Below, one piece after another: positions 8,288 through 17,299 of a stretch of DNA of 64,000 nt; position 1 is the stretch's first letter; every line of letters starts with the position of its first letter. The stretch is taken from the NCBI RefSeq assembly GCF_023517795.1, contig NZ_CP082928.1, positions 1,054,001 to 1,118,000 of the forward strand. The letters are read 5' to 3'. The notes under the pieces were generated by a model that was not told the DNA's origin, searched no databases, and saw only the letters and a program-made list of their open reading frames with translations. The position numbers and the translations under genes are program-made. The DNA is from Pseudomonas fulva. Its GTDB lineage: Bacteria; Pseudomonadota; Gammaproteobacteria; Pseudomonadales; Pseudomonadaceae.

Positions 8288-8839
8288 CTACCTGGCTGCC
8301 AGCAGGGCATGGGCCCGCTGCAGGCCGGCGAGCGTATCGACATCGGTGAGGATGCCCGGATCATCCAGCGGCAACAGCATGGCGCGGCCTTCGCGGCGGT
8401 AACGCTCCACCACCGCAGCGCCTCCGGCCTCGCCGCTCAGGGCGGCCAGCGCCGCGTAACACTCGCCGGCGAAGCCCACCGGGTGGCCCCTGCCCCCCTC
8501 GAAGGTCGGCACTACCACCGGCTGCAGCAACAACGCCTGGGCCACGCGGCTCAGGCTCGCGGCGCTGATCAGCGGCAGATCGCCCGGCAGGATCAGCCAG
8601 CCCGAGGCGGTTGCCGTGGCCCGTACCCCTGCGGCGATCGAGTCGGCCATGCCGTCGCCAGCGGCGCGGTGCACCACATGGTGAGCCAGGCCGCTACGCT
8701 CGACCGCCGCCAGCACGTGGTCGAGCACGGGCTTGCCGTGCAGGTCGGCCTGCAGCTTGCTGCCGGCGCCGCCGGAGGCAAGAAAACGCCTGCCGCGCCC
8801 GGCAGCAAGGACGATGACCACGGGGCCGTTGGTCTTCAT
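8288..8839 (-). CDS. MobA-like NTP transferase (MocA/molybdopterin cytidylyltransferase type)
   Basis: 183 residues. The N-terminal nucleotide-binding motif VLAAGRGRRF (10-19) with Lys28, the LPGDLPLI motif (near 84-91, acidic metal residue Asp87) and GRGHPVGF mark the MobA-like nucleotidyltransferase family. In E. coli MocA adds CMP to molybdopterin to make the cytosine-dinucleotide cofactor of xanthine-dehydrogenase-type enzymes. Its stop-start spacing to the upstream xdhC-like gene is only 3 bases, so the two are one unit. This pairing strongly suggests work on molybdenum hydroxylases, such as the three-subunit enzyme near the right end of the window. GTP rather than CTP specificity cannot be excluded. 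Confidence 0.85.
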   Translation of the reverse strand: MKTNGPVVIVLAAGRGRRFLASGGAGSKLQADLHGKPVLDHVLAAVERSGLAHHVVHRAAGDGMADSIAAGVRATATASGWLILPGDLPLISAASLSRVAQALLLQPVVVPTFEGGRGHPVGFAGECYAALAALSGEAGGAAVVERYRREGRAMLLPLDDPGILTDVDTLAGLQRAHALLAAR

Positions 8840-8842
8840 GGG

Positions 8843-9811
8843 CTACAGCGCGCCGCGGTCGATGCCGTTGGCAACGCGCAGCACGTCGGCCAGGGTCGCC
8901 AGGGCGATTTCCGCCGGGGACTTGCTGCCCAGTTGCAGGCCAATGGGCGCGTGGATGCGCGCCATGTCCTCGGGCTTCAGGCCTGCGAGGCGCGCCAGCC
9001 GCTCCAAGCGTTTGTTGCTGGTGCGTTGCGAGCCCATGGCGCCGATATAGAAGGCTTCGGTACGCACCGCCTCGATCAGGGTCGGGTCGTCCAGGCGCGG
9101 ATCGTGGGTCAGCGCCAGGATCGCCGTGGCCCCATGGGCGCCCTGCTCGGCGATAAAGCGCGCCGGCAGTATCTCGATGGCCTGCACGCCCGCCACCTTC
9201 ACCTCGGCGATCACCTCGACACGCGGTTCGCAGACGATCACCTCATAGCCCAGCGCCACGGCAAAGCCGGCGCAGAACTCGGCCACCGGCGACCAGCCGG
9301 CCAGCACCACGCGCAGCACGGCGCCGACGCGAATCGACACCTGCTCGGCGCTACGCTGGATCTTCGCATCACCCATGCTGGCCGGCCGGCAGTGGCTGGC
9401 GCCCTCACCCAGCGGCACCTCGCGCACCAGCAGCTCGCCACCGCCGAGCGCCTGCTCGACCTGGCCGAGCATCCGCAGCGCAGCCTCGCTGGGCTGCAGG
9501 TATTCGACCAGCACGTCCAGCACGCCGCCGCAGGGCAGCGCACGGGTGGGCGTCAGGCCGCCCTCGCCGTAGCGCACGATCTGGTTGCGGGGCGCGAAAC
9601 CGGCGTTCTGCACCCGTTCGAGAAAATCTTCCTCGACGCAGCCACCGGACAGCGAGCCGCAGGAGGCGCCGCAAGGCAGCGCCACCAGCATGGCCCCAGG
9701 CGCCCGCGGCGCCGAGCCGAAGGTGGACAGCACGGTACACAGCCACACGGCATGGCCCTGCTGCAGCCAGTCGCGAGCCTGCTGAACCACCTGCAGGTCA
9801 AGTTGCTTCAT
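8843..9811 (-). CDS. XdhC/CoxI-family molybdenum cofactor insertion protein
   Basis: 322 residues. The N-terminal domain has FGSAPRAPGAMLV and GSLSGGCVEEDF, the conserved XdhC/CoxI block with its Cys. A C-terminal Rossmann-like domain has LTHDPRLDDP and FYIGAMGSQRTSNKRL. XdhC proteins bind matured molybdenum cofactor, help in its sulfuration and hand it to a specific hydroxylase. I chose the ATG at 9811 because of its GAGGTGG ribosome site; the open frame to 9871 adds 20 low-complexity residues. It is first in a two-gene unit with the MobA-like gene. No hydroxylase gene is adjacent, which is unusual; the only candidate client in the window is at 57760-61447. Confidence 0.88.
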   Translation of the reverse strand: MKQLDLQVVQQARDWLQQGHAVWLCTVLSTFGSAPRAPGAMLVALPCGASCGSLSGGCVEEDFLERVQNAGFAPRNQIVRYGEGGLTPTRALPCGGVLDVLVEYLQPSEAALRMLGQVEQALGGGELLVREVPLGEGASHCRPASMGDAKIQRSAEQVSIRVGAVLRVVLAGWSPVAEFCAGFAVALGYEVIVCEPRVEVIAEVKVAGVQAIEILPARFIAEQGAHGATAILALTHDPRLDDPTLIEAVRTEAFYIGAMGSQRTSNKRLERLARLAGLKPEDMARIHAPIGLQLGSKSPAEIALATLADVLRVANGIDRGAL

Positions 9812-9962
9812 CGATACCACCTCAACCGTCGCGCTACGCCGTCGCGTCGAAATCGACGCGCTGGCAGGCATGCAAGTTGGTAGCCGGATGGGCGCTTCGG
9901 TTCAGTGTTTTTGGGTAGCCGAGGCGCAGCTGCCGAGCAGCAGCCGCCTGCCGTGACAGGGA

Positions 9963-10292
9963 CTATACGAAGCTCTGGCGCGCCGCACCACGGGGCAGGC
10001 GATTGCGCCCCGGCAGTTGCTCGAGTTTCTGCCGCCAGGCGGCCTTGACACTCAGGGCCGGCAGCTCGGCAGGCTTGGCCGGGGTTGGCGCCGGGGCCTT
10101 GGCGGCACGGGCGGCGGCGCGCAGTTCGGCCAGGGTCGGGGTGCGGTTGGTCGCGACCGGTGCAGCCGCCTTGTCCAGCGACCGCAGGCACAGCTTGCAG
10201 GAAACCTGCGCCTGATCCTCGGTGGTGCTCAGGCTCGCGCCGCTGCGTCCACAGGCGATGGTGTTCGAGGAGGGCGAGAAGTGAATGGCCAA
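9963..10292 (-). CDS. Hypothetical protein with Cys motif, TTG start
   Basis: 109 residues if started at the TTG at 10292 (product begins MAIHFSPSSNTIACGRSG), where GGAGA sits 7 bases upstream. No ATG or GTG in this frame is near a ribosome site, and the frame continues to 10373 with residues that look non-coding. The N-terminal half has one Cys in IACGRSG and a CKLC pair (C-x2-C) about 18 residues later, possibly a small metal site. The middle is Ala/Pro-rich. The C-terminus is basic (KAAWRQKLEQLPGRNRL). I do not recognise a family with a known function. It stands alone between xdhC and the receiver gene. Confidence 0.6.
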   Translation of the reverse strand: MAIHFSPSSNTIACGRSGASLSTTEDQAQVSCKLCLRSLDKAAAPVATNRTPTLAELRAAARAAKAPAPTPAKPAELPALSVKAAWRQKLEQLPGRNRLPRGAARQSFV

Positions 10293-10395
10293 GGTGACAT
10301 CTCCAGCAGTCAAACGGGGCGGCGATTTTACATATCCGCTGCGTTCTCTGCGCACTCGGCTGTCATTTTGCACGCCAGGCGGCGGCGACGGCTGG

Positions 10396-10785
10396 TCAGC
10401 CGCGAGGGATACCGGGCTGCTGCGCCTTGCCGGGGGTCATCGCCGCGCACATGGCGAGCAGCTGGCTGACGCTCCAGGGCTTGGGGATCACGGCCACGTT
10501 GAGGCCATCGAAATCGGTGGTGCCTTCCAGGAAGCCCGAGGAGATGATGATAGGCAGGTCCGGGAAACGGTCACGTATCAGGTGGGCGAGGAAGATCCCG
10601 TCGATGTCGCCGGGCATGCTGAAATCGGTGAGCACCATGTCCACCTGACCGTCGCTGCTGGAGAGGTAATCCCAGGCGTCGTCAGCACAGGGGAAGGCTT
10701 TGACCTCATGGCCTTCATCTTCGAAGATTTCCACGAGCAGCTCTCTGATCGAGCGTTCGTCTTCGGCTATGACTATCAATGGCAT
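10396..10785 (-). CDS. Stand-alone response-regulator receiver protein
   Basis: 129 residues making a single CheY-like receiver domain: acidic pair E8/D9, phospho-acceptor Asp54 in VLTDFSMPGD, Ser83 in the switch position and Lys102 in IPKPWS. There is no output domain, so it must act by protein contact or phosphotransfer. It lies downstream of a chemoreceptor gene on the same strand (gap 146 bases, containing a hairpin), but no histidine kinase gene is in the window. The domain call is certain; the partner is unknown. Confidence 0.88.
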   Translation of the reverse strand: MPLIVIAEDERSIRELLVEIFEDEGHEVKAFPCADDAWDYLSSSDGQVDMVLTDFSMPGDIDGIFLAHLIRDRFPDLPIIISSGFLEGTTDFDGLNVAVIPKPWSVSQLLAMCAAMTPGKAQQPGIPRG

Positions 10786-10889
10786 TGCAGGGATCCAGCA
10801 GTAAGGGTCAGGCTCTGACCGGCGCCGCCGGGCAAGATTTCATTAATTTTTCGTGGCGTCGACTGGCGGCCTTCGCCAGCCTGGGGGTC

Positions 10890-10914
10890 GTTGCCCGCCC
10901 GATCGGCGGGCAAC
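10890..10914 (-). terminator. Hairpin downstream of the chemoreceptor gene, possible terminator
   Basis: A perfect 10-bp stem (GTTGCCCGCC and its complement) closes a 5-base loop, 17 bases after the chemoreceptor stop. There is no T-run on either strand, so it is a weak or Rho-assisted terminator or an mRNA 3'-end stabiliser. A second smaller hairpin (CTGGCG/CGCCAG) lies just beyond, near 10863-10879. Confidence 0.45.
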
Positions 10915-10931
10915 GGGGCGCCAGGGCCTGA

Positions 10932-12893
10932 TCAGGCCAGGCGGAAGCGGCTCACCAGCTTCTGCTGGTGATCGGCCAGGCGCGCCAGCTCCTGGCTGGT
11001 CACGGCGGTCTGCTCGGCACCGGAGCTGACCTGGATGGCCACGTCGTTGATCTCCACCACGTTGCGGTTGATGTCCTCGGCCACCGCGCTCTGCTCTTCC
11101 GCGGCCGCGGCGATCTGCATGTTGCGGTCGCTGATGCTGGACACCCCGGAGGCGATCTCGGCCAGCAGGTCGCCGGCGCGCTCGATGTTGCTGGCGCCGG
11201 CACGGGCCTTGCCGAGGGTTTCCTGCATGGACTGGGTGGCCAGGTCGGAGCCGCGCTGCAGGTTGGCGATCATCTCCTGGATGTTGCCGGTGGACTCCTG
11301 GGTTTTCTGCGCCAGGGTACGCACCTCGGAGGCCACTACCGCGAAGCCGCGACCGTGATCGCCAGCGCGTGCTGCCTCGATGGCCGCGTTGAGGGCCAAC
11401 AGGTTTGTCTGGTCGGCGATGCCGCGAATCACGTCGAGCACCGAGGAGATCGAATCGCTCTCGTGCTTGAGGTCGCCGATGATGCGCGCGGTGTCGTCGG
11501 CCTGGGTCGACAGTTCACGGATCACCTCGACGGTGCGTTCGATCTCCTGGCGGCCCTGGGTGGTGTTGACGTTGACCTGGCGGGACATCTCCGCGGCGTC
11601 GTTGGTGCTCTGCGCCACCTCGCGCACCGTGGCGCTCATCTCGTTGATGGCGGTGACCACCAGCTCGGTGCCCTGGCGCTGGCGCTCCAGGCTGTTGCTG
11701 GTCTGCAGGGTCACGGCTGAGCACTCTTCGGCGGCGGTAGCCACCTGGGCGGTGGCCGAGCCGATTTCCTGGACGATCTGCGTCAGCTCCTCGGCCATGA
11801 TGTTGAGGTTGCGGGTGATCTCGCCGAACTCGTCCTTGCCGACGTAGGCCGAACGGGCGGTCAGGTCGCGCTGGGACAGCGACAGCAGGGCACGATTGGC
11901 CTCGCCCACCGCCAGCTTGATGTTGCTGATGATCAGGTAGGACAGCACGGCCACCACGGCCATGGCGACCAGCACGCTGATGGCCGTCATCCACAGCATC
12001 GCCGAGGCCTTGGCCCGCGCCTGGGCGGCCAGCTCGCCGACGCTCTGCCCCAGCTCGCTTTCCACCTCGCCCATCAGGTCGATGCGGTTGGTGGAGGTCT
12101 GGAACCAGTCGGTGGCCTTGACGCCCAGCGGCTGGCCGAGTGGCGTTTCGAAGGCCAGTTTCTGCAGGCGTGCCACTTCCAGGCCACTGGGCTGCTGCAT
12201 CTTCTCGTCGAGCTTGCCCACGAAGGCGGCCGAGGCATTGCGGCGAAAGCCCTCCGAATAGGCGGTGAACTCGCCCAGGTTGCGGCTGAAGGTGGAGAGC
12301 AGGTCGGCGTCGAAACGATCCTGGTTGAACACCACGCCGAGCATGGCGCGCTCACGGCCGGCGCGCTCCTTCATTTCGATGAACTGGTTGAGCGACGACA
12401 GGGCGCGCGACAGCGTCGGGTCGGTGACCGAACGCTCGACGGCATGGGTATAGCCGATCAGCTTGCGGATGATATCGGTGAAGCGAGCACCGGATTCGCG
12501 GTTGTTGATCGCCAGCTTGTCGATCTGCCCGCGCATGGCATCCAGCCCGCTCAAGGTGGCCAGGGCTTCATCCAGCCCGGCATCGGCGCTGCCGGCCAGG
12601 GTGCGCGCATCGGCCAGGGCGGTGTCGGTCTGGCCGCGCATGCGCAGCAGCACGTCCTGCATGTTCTTGCCCTGGCTGCCCAGGAATACGCCACTGGCAC
12701 CACGTTCGCGCTGCAACACGGTGATCAACTGGCTGACCTTCTGCGCGATGACGCTGGCCTCCTGCGTCTGCTCCATCTCCTGCAAGGTCTGGTAGCTGCT
12801 GTTGACCTGCAGCGCGGCCAGCCAGAGAAAGCCCAGCAACGGGCAGGCGAGAATCAGCAAGAGCTTGAGGCTCAACGGGATGTTTCTGAGCAC
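10932..12893 (-). CDS. Methyl-accepting chemotaxis protein with NIT sensing domain
   Basis: 653 residues. A first membrane helix (about 10-30) is followed by a periplasmic nitrate/nitrite-sensing (NIT) type domain of about 260 residues. It contains the diagnostic [15 protein letters not shown] (near 57-71) and a long helical region. A second membrane helix (about 300-325) leads to HAMP and a cytoplasmic signalling domain with the highly conserved hairpin tip ([18 protein letters not shown]). The protein ends in KLVSRFRLA with no CheR-binding pentapeptide. It should report a periplasmic ligand to the CheA/CheW system. NIT domains bind nitrate or nitrite in some members, but the ligand here is not proven. 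The gene is monocistronic or shares a transcript with the receiver gene downstream. Confidence 0.9.
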   Translation of the reverse strand: MLRNIPLSLKLLLILACPLLGFLWLAALQVNSSYQTLQEMEQTQEASVIAQKVSQLITVLQRERGASGVFLGSQGKNMQDVLLRMRGQTDTALADARTLAGSADAGLDEALATLSGLDAMRGQIDKLAINNRESGARFTDIIRKLIGYTHAVERSVTDPTLSRALSSLNQFIEMKERAGRERAMLGVVFNQDRFDADLLSTFSRNLGEFTAYSEGFRRNASAAFVGKLDEKMQQPSGLEVARLQKLAFETPLGQPLGVKATDWFQTSTNRIDLMGEVESELGQSVGELAAQARAKASAMLWMTAISVLVAMAVVAVLSYLIISNIKLAVGEANRALLSLSQRDLTARSAYVGKDEFGEITRNLNIMAEELTQIVQEIGSATAQVATAAEECSAVTLQTSNSLERQRQGTELVVTAINEMSATVREVAQSTNDAAEMSRQVNVNTTQGRQEIERTVEVIRELSTQADDTARIIGDLKHESDSISSVLDVIRGIADQTNLLALNAAIEAARAGDHGRGFAVVASEVRTLAQKTQESTGNIQEMIANLQRGSDLATQSMQETLGKARAGASNIERAGDLLAEIASGVSSISDRNMQIAAAAEEQSAVAEDINRNVVEINDVAIQVSSGAEQTAVTSQELARLADHQQKLVSRFRLA

Positions 12894-13117
12894 GGTGTGT
12901 CACCTATTCAAGATACTTCGGCAGTTCGATAACGAAGCGAAAGGATTGCCTGTTGTCACACCGTCTGCGCGGCGCGTTGAACAGGGGGGCGCATTTGGCA
13001 TGCGGCACGGTAGGCACTAGACGAGGTACAAAGGGGTAATCGGCGCGCGACAGTCATTCTTTAATCAAGTTCAGCAGCGCCTTCTGAAGAAGGCGACGCA
13101 AGGCCGCCATCGCGCGC

Positions 13118-13522
13118 CTAGTCGATATGTTCCTGCTGTTCCTGCGGTAGCTGGCGATCGACCGCCAGCCAGGGCAGGCGACTCTCGGTCCAGATATGCC
13201 GGTCGGCGGCGGCCTGTTCGGGGTGATCGAGCGTGGCGACGGTCACGTCCAGGCTGTGCGGGCTCAAGCTGGTGAACAGCGCCAGGTGAGCGCCGCAGGT
13301 CGGGCAGAAATGGCGCTCGCAACTCGGCGAGGAGGCGAAGCGCGCCGGCTCGCCGCGCAGCCAGGTAAAGGCGGCCAGCGGCACGGTGATCCAGGTCACC
13401 AGGATACCGCCGGTGCTGCGCCGGCAGATCGAACAGTGACAGTGGGCGATATCGCGCAACGGCGCACGGAACTGGTAACGCAAGGCCCCGCACTGGCAGC
13501 CGCCCTGATGCAAATCGCTCAT
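13118..13522 (-). CDS. GFA (glutathione-dependent formaldehyde-activating-like) zinc protein
   Basis: 134 residues from the ATG at 13522 (ribosome site AAGGAGAG). The typical zinc pattern is complete: C9-x-C11, C28-x-C30-x2-C33, C68 and C73-x2-C76. The family folds like Gfa of Paracoccus, but most members have no proven activity; glutathione-formaldehyde chemistry should not be assumed. It is divergent from the AEC transporter gene, with starts 90 bases apart. A second member with a different sequence is at 47511-47882. Confidence 0.85.
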   Translation of the reverse strand: MSDLHQGGCQCGALRYQFRAPLRDIAHCHCSICRRSTGGILVTWITVPLAAFTWLRGEPARFASSPSCERHFCPTCGAHLALFTSLSPHSLDVTVATLDHPEQAAADRHIWTESRLPWLAVDRQLPQEQQEHID

Positions 13523-13611
13523 TTCACTCTCCTTGAAACGCCGTGGTGTGCCGGCTTGCCTGATCGATCGGTACTGGCGAAGATGCACCCTCACCACCAC
13601 CGGGGGCTCCC

Positions 13612-14526
13612 GTGACCGACCTGCTCTTGGCCCTCTGGCCACTCTTCGCGCTGATCGTCGGCGGCTACGTGCTCAGCCGTCGCGGCTTCCCCAACGAAGC
13701 CTTCTGGCCGGGCGCCGAGCGCCTCAACTACTTCATCCTGTTCCCCGCGCTGCTGTTCAACAGCCTGGCCACCGCGCCGCTGGACAACCCTCAGCTGCCG
13801 CGCATGGCGCTGGCCGTGCTGCTCGGCCTGGGCATCGCCTGGCTGGCCCTGCTGCTCGTACGCCGCGTACGCGGCTGGCCGGCGGCGCGTTTCGGCGCCT
13901 TCAGCCAGGGCATCCTGCGCTTCAACACCTACCTGGGCCTGGCCGCCGTGGGCAGCCTGTTCGGCCAGCCGGGCCTGACCCTGGCCGCCTTGATGCTGGC
14001 GCTGATGGTGCCGGCCGTCAACGTGCTGTCGGTCTGGTCGCTGACCGCCGAGCGCGGGGTCAGCGCAGGCGGCCTGCTGCTGCCGATCCTCCGCAACCCG
14101 CTGATCCTGGCGTGCCTGGCCGGTGCGCTGGTCAACCTCAGCGGCCTGGGCTTGCCCGGCGGCAGCGGCCGGCTGCTCAGCCTGCTGGCTGCCGCCAGCC
14201 TGCCGCTGGGCCTGCTGTGCGTGGGCGCCGCGCTGAAGCCTGAACAGCTGGGCGGCGAGGTGCCGGCCCTGGCCTGGAACGGCCTGCTGCGCCTGCTGCT
14301 GATGCCGCTGCTGGCCCTGGCGGTGGCCTACGGGCTGCAACTGCCGACCATGGAAAGCACCGTGCTGGTGCTGTTCTTCGCCCTGCCTACCGCACCGACG
14401 GCCTATGTGCTGACCCGCCAGCTGGGCGGCGATGCCAACCTGATGGCCGGCATCATCACCTTGCAGCACCTGCTGGCCGCCGCTTCGCTGGTGGCGGTGC
14501 TGTCGCTCCTCGAACACCTGCTCTAG
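13612..14526 (+). CDS. AEC-family (auxin efflux carrier-like) transporter
   Basis: 304 residues with about ten hydrophobic helices in two similar halves, as in the AEC/PF03547 family. Conserved family patterns include GYVLSRRGFP near the start, FNTYLGLAAVGSL, and the second-half LPLGLLCVGAAL and ALPTAPTAYVL. Bacterial members move malate, malonate or other carboxylates or amino acids. Translation probably starts at the GTG at 13612. It is followed by about 300 bases without an obvious gene and then a citrate-type carrier, so the two are likely separate units. Confidence 0.85.
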   Translation: MTDLLLALWPLFALIVGGYVLSRRGFPNEAFWPGAERLNYFILFPALLFNSLATAPLDNPQLPRMALAVLLGLGIAWLALLLVRRVRGWPAARFGAFSQGILRFNTYLGLAAVGSLFGQPGLTLAALMLALMVPAVNVLSVWSLTAERGVSAGGLLLPILRNPLILACLAGALVNLSGLGLPGGSGRLLSLLAAASLPLGLLCVGAALKPEQLGGEVPALAWNGLLRLLLMPLLALAVAYGLQLPTMESTVLVLFFALPTAPTAYVLTRQLGGDANLMAGIITLQHLLAAASLVAVLSLLEHLL

Positions 14527-14833
14527 CCCGCCCGCGACGCGGGCCACGGGTCACGCGTGGGCGGCGCGAATCACCGTTGGCCGCCCTTCGCCGACCGCGA
14601 ATCGGCGAAAGCTGGCTGAAAGCTTCGTGTTCTAGCATCCGCGCACTGACCGACACAGATCGGTCGATGAGCTGCCGCCAGTGAGGCCCGCAGCTGCCGT
14701 CAACAAGAACAAAACAGGTGATTAACCATGTTCCGCCTCCGTTCCTCACGCCTGCTCGATCCCCTCCGCTCGCCTCGACGCTAGCCACTCGCGCCTTACC
14801 CGCCCCTAGCCGAATCACGTCCGGAGAATCTCC
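14527..14833. other. Intergenic region upstream of the citrate carrier
   Basis: This 307-base stretch holds no sizeable gene. Just after the AEC stop there is a GC-rich partial hairpin (CCCGC/GCGGG) without a T-run. At 14648-14665 GACCGA and TCGGTC form an inverted repeat around CACAGA, a possible regulator site. A short arginine-rich reading frame (14728-14784, listed separately) lies between this and the carrier start. Confidence 0.4.
14728..14784 (+). CDS. Possible leader peptide upstream of the citrate carrier
   Basis: An ATG preceded by AGGTG opens an 18-codon frame, MFRLRSSRLLDPLRSPRR, ending in TAG 49 bases before the carrier start. It is rich in Arg and Leu. A leader peptide could tune expression of the carrier, but equally this may be chance in GC-rich DNA. 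Support is only the spacing and the modest ribosome site. Confidence 0.25.
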   Translation: MFRLRSSRLLDPLRSPRR

Positions 14834-16138
14834 ATGCTTACCTTCCTTGGCTTCGCCATGGTCTCGACCTTCATGTACCTGATCATGAGCAAGCGCCTGT
14901 CGGCGCTGATCGCCCTGATCATCATCCCGATCATCTTCGCCCTGATCGGCGGCTTCGCCGCGCAGATCGGCCCGATGATGCTCGAAGGCATCAGCAAGCT
15001 CGCGCCCACCGGCGTGATGCTGATGTTCGCCATCCTCTACTTCGCCATCATGATCGACTCGGGCCTGTTCGACCCGCCCGTGCGCCTGATCCTCAGGATG
15101 GTCAAGGGCGATCCGCTGAAGGTCGCCGTCGGTACCGTGGCCCTGGCGCTGATCGTGTCCCTCGATGGCGACGGCTCGACCACCTACATGATCTGCGTCG
15201 GTGCCATGCTGCCGCTGTACAGCCGCCTGAAGATGAGCCCGACCATCATGGCCGGCCTGATCATCATGGCCGGCGGCATCATGAACATGACCCCCTGGGG
15301 CGGCCCCACCGCGCGTGCCGCCAGCGCCCTGCACGTGGACCCGTCGGACGTCTTCGTGCCGATGATTCCGGGCATGATCGTCGGCGCCATCGTGCTGTTC
15401 GGCGTGGCGTACCTCTATGGCCTGCGCGAGCGCAAGCGCCTGGGCGTGCTGCAACTGCCGGAAGGCAAGATCACCCAGGACGAGATCAGCGTGTCCCAGT
15501 TCCCCGAGGCCCGTCGCCCGAAGCTGATCCTGATCAACGCCCTGCTGACCATCGTGCTGATGACCACCCTGATCGCCGGCCTGCTGCCGATGCCGGTGCT
15601 GTTCATGATCGCCTTCAGTATCGCCATGATCATCAACTACCCCTGCCTGCAGCAGCAGAAGGACCGTATCTCCGCCCATGCCGGTAACGTGCTGGCGGTG
15701 GTCGGCCTGATCTTCGCGGCCGGTATCTTCACCGGCATCCTGACCGGTACCGGCATGGTCGACGCCATGTCCAAGAGCCTGCTGGCAGTGATCCCGGACG
15801 CCCTCGGCCCGCACCTGGCGGTGATCACCGCGCTGGTGAGCCTGCCGTTCACCTTCTTCATGTCCAACGATGCGTTCTACTACGGCATCCTGCCGGTGCT
15901 GAACCAGGCCGCTTCCGGCTACGGCATCAGCGCCGTGGAAATGGCCCGTGCCTCGATCGTCGGCCAGCCGGTGCACCTGCTCAGCCCACTGGTGCCTTCG
16001 ACCTACCTGCTGATCGGCCTGGCCAAGATCGAATTCGGCGACCTGCAGCGTTTCACCCTCAAGTGGGCGGTGCTGATCTGCATGGCGATCCTGGCTGCCG
16101 CCCTGGTACTTGGCGTGTTTCCGCTGTTCGGTAGCTGA
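14834..16138 (+). CDS. CitMHS-family metal-citrate:H+ symporter
   Basis: 434 residues with about twelve membrane helices. The pattern SLDGDGSTTYMI and the GGIMNMTPWGGPTARAAS block are characteristic of the CitMHS family, which imports citrate complexed with Mg2+ or other divalent metals. C-terminal MSNDAFYYGILPVL also fits. The start ATG has GGAGAA upstream. It is preceded by a 300-base leader and followed by terC after about 100 bases. No two-component citrate sensor is adjacent, so regulation is not visible. Confidence 0.92.
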   Translation: MLTFLGFAMVSTFMYLIMSKRLSALIALIIIPIIFALIGGFAAQIGPMMLEGISKLAPTGVMLMFAILYFAIMIDSGLFDPPVRLILRMVKGDPLKVAVGTVALALIVSLDGDGSTTYMICVGAMLPLYSRLKMSPTIMAGLIIMAGGIMNMTPWGGPTARAASALHVDPSDVFVPMIPGMIVGAIVLFGVAYLYGLRERKRLGVLQLPEGKITQDEISVSQFPEARRPKLILINALLTIVLMTTLIAGLLPMPVLFMIAFSIAMIINYPCLQQQKDRISAHAGNVLAVVGLIFAAGIFTGILTGTGMVDAMSKSLLAVIPDALGPHLAVITALVSLPFTFFMSNDAFYYGILPVLNQAASGYGISAVEMARASIVGQPVHLLSPLVPSTYLLIGLAKIEFGDLQRFTLKWAVLICMAILAAALVLGVFPLFGS

Positions 16139-16240
16139 CCCGCAAACATTTTGACGAAATTTTCACATCACTGGCGCTAGACTTCGGCATCCCGGCCGAT
16201 GCCTCGCGCCAGTGTTCTATTCATCCACAAGGAACCTCTA

Positions 16241-17014
16241 ATGGAATGGCTCACCAACCCGGAGATCTGGGTTGCTTTCCTGACTTTGACTGCCCTGGAA
16301 ATCGTTCTGGGCATCGACAACATCATCATGATCGCCATTCTGGTGTCGCGCATGCCGCCGCACCTGCAGGCGCGCACCCGCTTCTTCGGCCTGGCCCTGG
16401 CCATGGTCACGCGCATCCTGCTGCTGCTCTCCATCACCTGGATCATGCGCCTGACCACCGACCTGTTCCACGTGTTCGGCCAGGGCATTTCCGGCCGTGA
16501 CCTGATCCTGTTCTTCGGTGGCCTGTTCCTGCTGTGGAAGAGCAGCACCGAGATCTACCACGGCATGGAAGGCGAGGAAGAAAGCCCCGAGCAGCCCTCG
16601 GGCGCCGGCAAGCAGTTCCTCGGCACCATCATCCAGATCGCCATCATCGACATCGTCTTCTCGCTGGATTCGGTGATCACCGCAGTGGGCATGGTCTCCC
16701 ACGTGCCGGTCATGGTCGCGGCCATCATCGTTGCCGTCATCGTCATGATGATCTGCGCCGGCACCATCAGCGACTTCATCGAGAAGCACCCGAGCCTGAA
16801 GATCCTGGCGCTGTCGTTCCTCATCGTGGTCGGTACCGTACTGATCGCCGAGAGCTTCGAAGTCCACGTGCCGAAGGGCTACGTCTACTTCGCCATGGCC
16901 TTCTCCCTGGCCGTGGAAGCGCTGAACATCCGCATGCGCACCGCCCGCCGCCGCGCCGAAGGCAAGGCCGACCCGGAGCCGGTCAAACTGCGCAAGGACG
17001 TTCCGGGCCAGTGA
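16241..17014 (+). CDS. TerC-family integral membrane protein
   Basis: 257 residues, about seven to eight membrane helices. Both acidic signatures of the TerC family are present: ALEIVLGIDNIIMI (Asp26-Asn27) and IIDIVFSLDSVITAVG. Family members include tellurite-resistance TerC and the Mn2+ exporter Alx/YkoY; the conserved acids likely bind metal. I chose the ATG at 16241 (ribosome site AAGGAA); the frame to 16199 adds residues with no ribosome site. No tellurite-resistance ter genes are near, so metal homeostasis is more likely than tellurite resistance. A strong terminator follows. Confidence 0.88.
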   Translation: MEWLTNPEIWVAFLTLTALEIVLGIDNIIMIAILVSRMPPHLQARTRFFGLALAMVTRILLLLSITWIMRLTTDLFHVFGQGISGRDLILFFGGLFLLWKSSTEIYHGMEGEEESPEQPSGAGKQFLGTIIQIAIIDIVFSLDSVITAVGMVSHVPVMVAAIIVAVIVMMICAGTISDFIEKHPSLKILALSFLIVVGTVLIAESFEVHVPKGYVYFAMAFSLAVEALNIRMRTARRRAEGKADPEPVKLRKDVPGQ

Positions 17015-17041
17015 TCGGATCGACTTGATGCGTGAAAACAA

Positions 17042-17068
17042 ACGGGGCCCTGAGGGCCCCGTTTCTTT
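17042..17068 (+). terminator. Rho-independent terminator after terC
   Basis: A 9-bp perfect stem ACGGGGCCC/GGGCCCCGT closes a TGA loop at 17042-17062 and is followed by TTCTTT. It is 27 bases after the terC stop. The upstream A-rich flank means it could also work on the minus strand. Confidence 0.88.
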
Positions 17069-17074
17069 ATGCGC

Positions 17075-17272
17075 CTACGTTCGATCGGCAATGGGCTCGA
17101 AGCGCTCACCACGAAATACCCGCCGCGGGTTGCCCCGCTCCACCTGCAGGTGCGCATCGCGACGTTGCGCCCGCGCCGCATCGGCCTGCGCCTGGGCATG
17201 CACGGCGAGGCGCCGGGCGATCAGCAGCAGCGCCAGGCGCCTGTTGGCGTGCTGGCTGCGCAGACGACCCCG
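17075..17272 (-). pseudogene. Remnant reading frame, 66 codons without a start
   Basis: On the minus strand a frame is open from an in-frame TAG at 17273-17275 to a TAG at 17075-17077. It uses almost only G/C-ending codons and reads like a helical Arg/Ala/Gln-rich C-terminus ending in VFRGERFEPIADRT. There is no ATG, GTG or TTG near a ribosome site, and upstream sequence is out of frame and AT-richer. The simplest reading is the 3' end of a gene whose front part was lost. I do not recognise the family. It could instead be a chance open frame. Confidence 0.35.
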
Positions 17273-17299
17273 CTAACGCTCGCTGAGTGCAGATCAATT

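Noticed and set aside
10294..10373. Longer N-terminus of the hypothetical protein at 9963
   Set aside because: The added residues follow no ribosome site, while the TTG at 10292 has a well-spaced one.
14456..15976. A 506-codon minus-strand open frame opposite the CitMHS gene
   Set aside because: Asp/His/Gln-rich mirror frame of a membrane protein gene, with no ribosome site or domain.
16139..16240. A manganese yybP-ykoY riboswitch upstream of terC
   Set aside because: The leader is only about 100 bases and I could not find the conserved riboswitch core in it.
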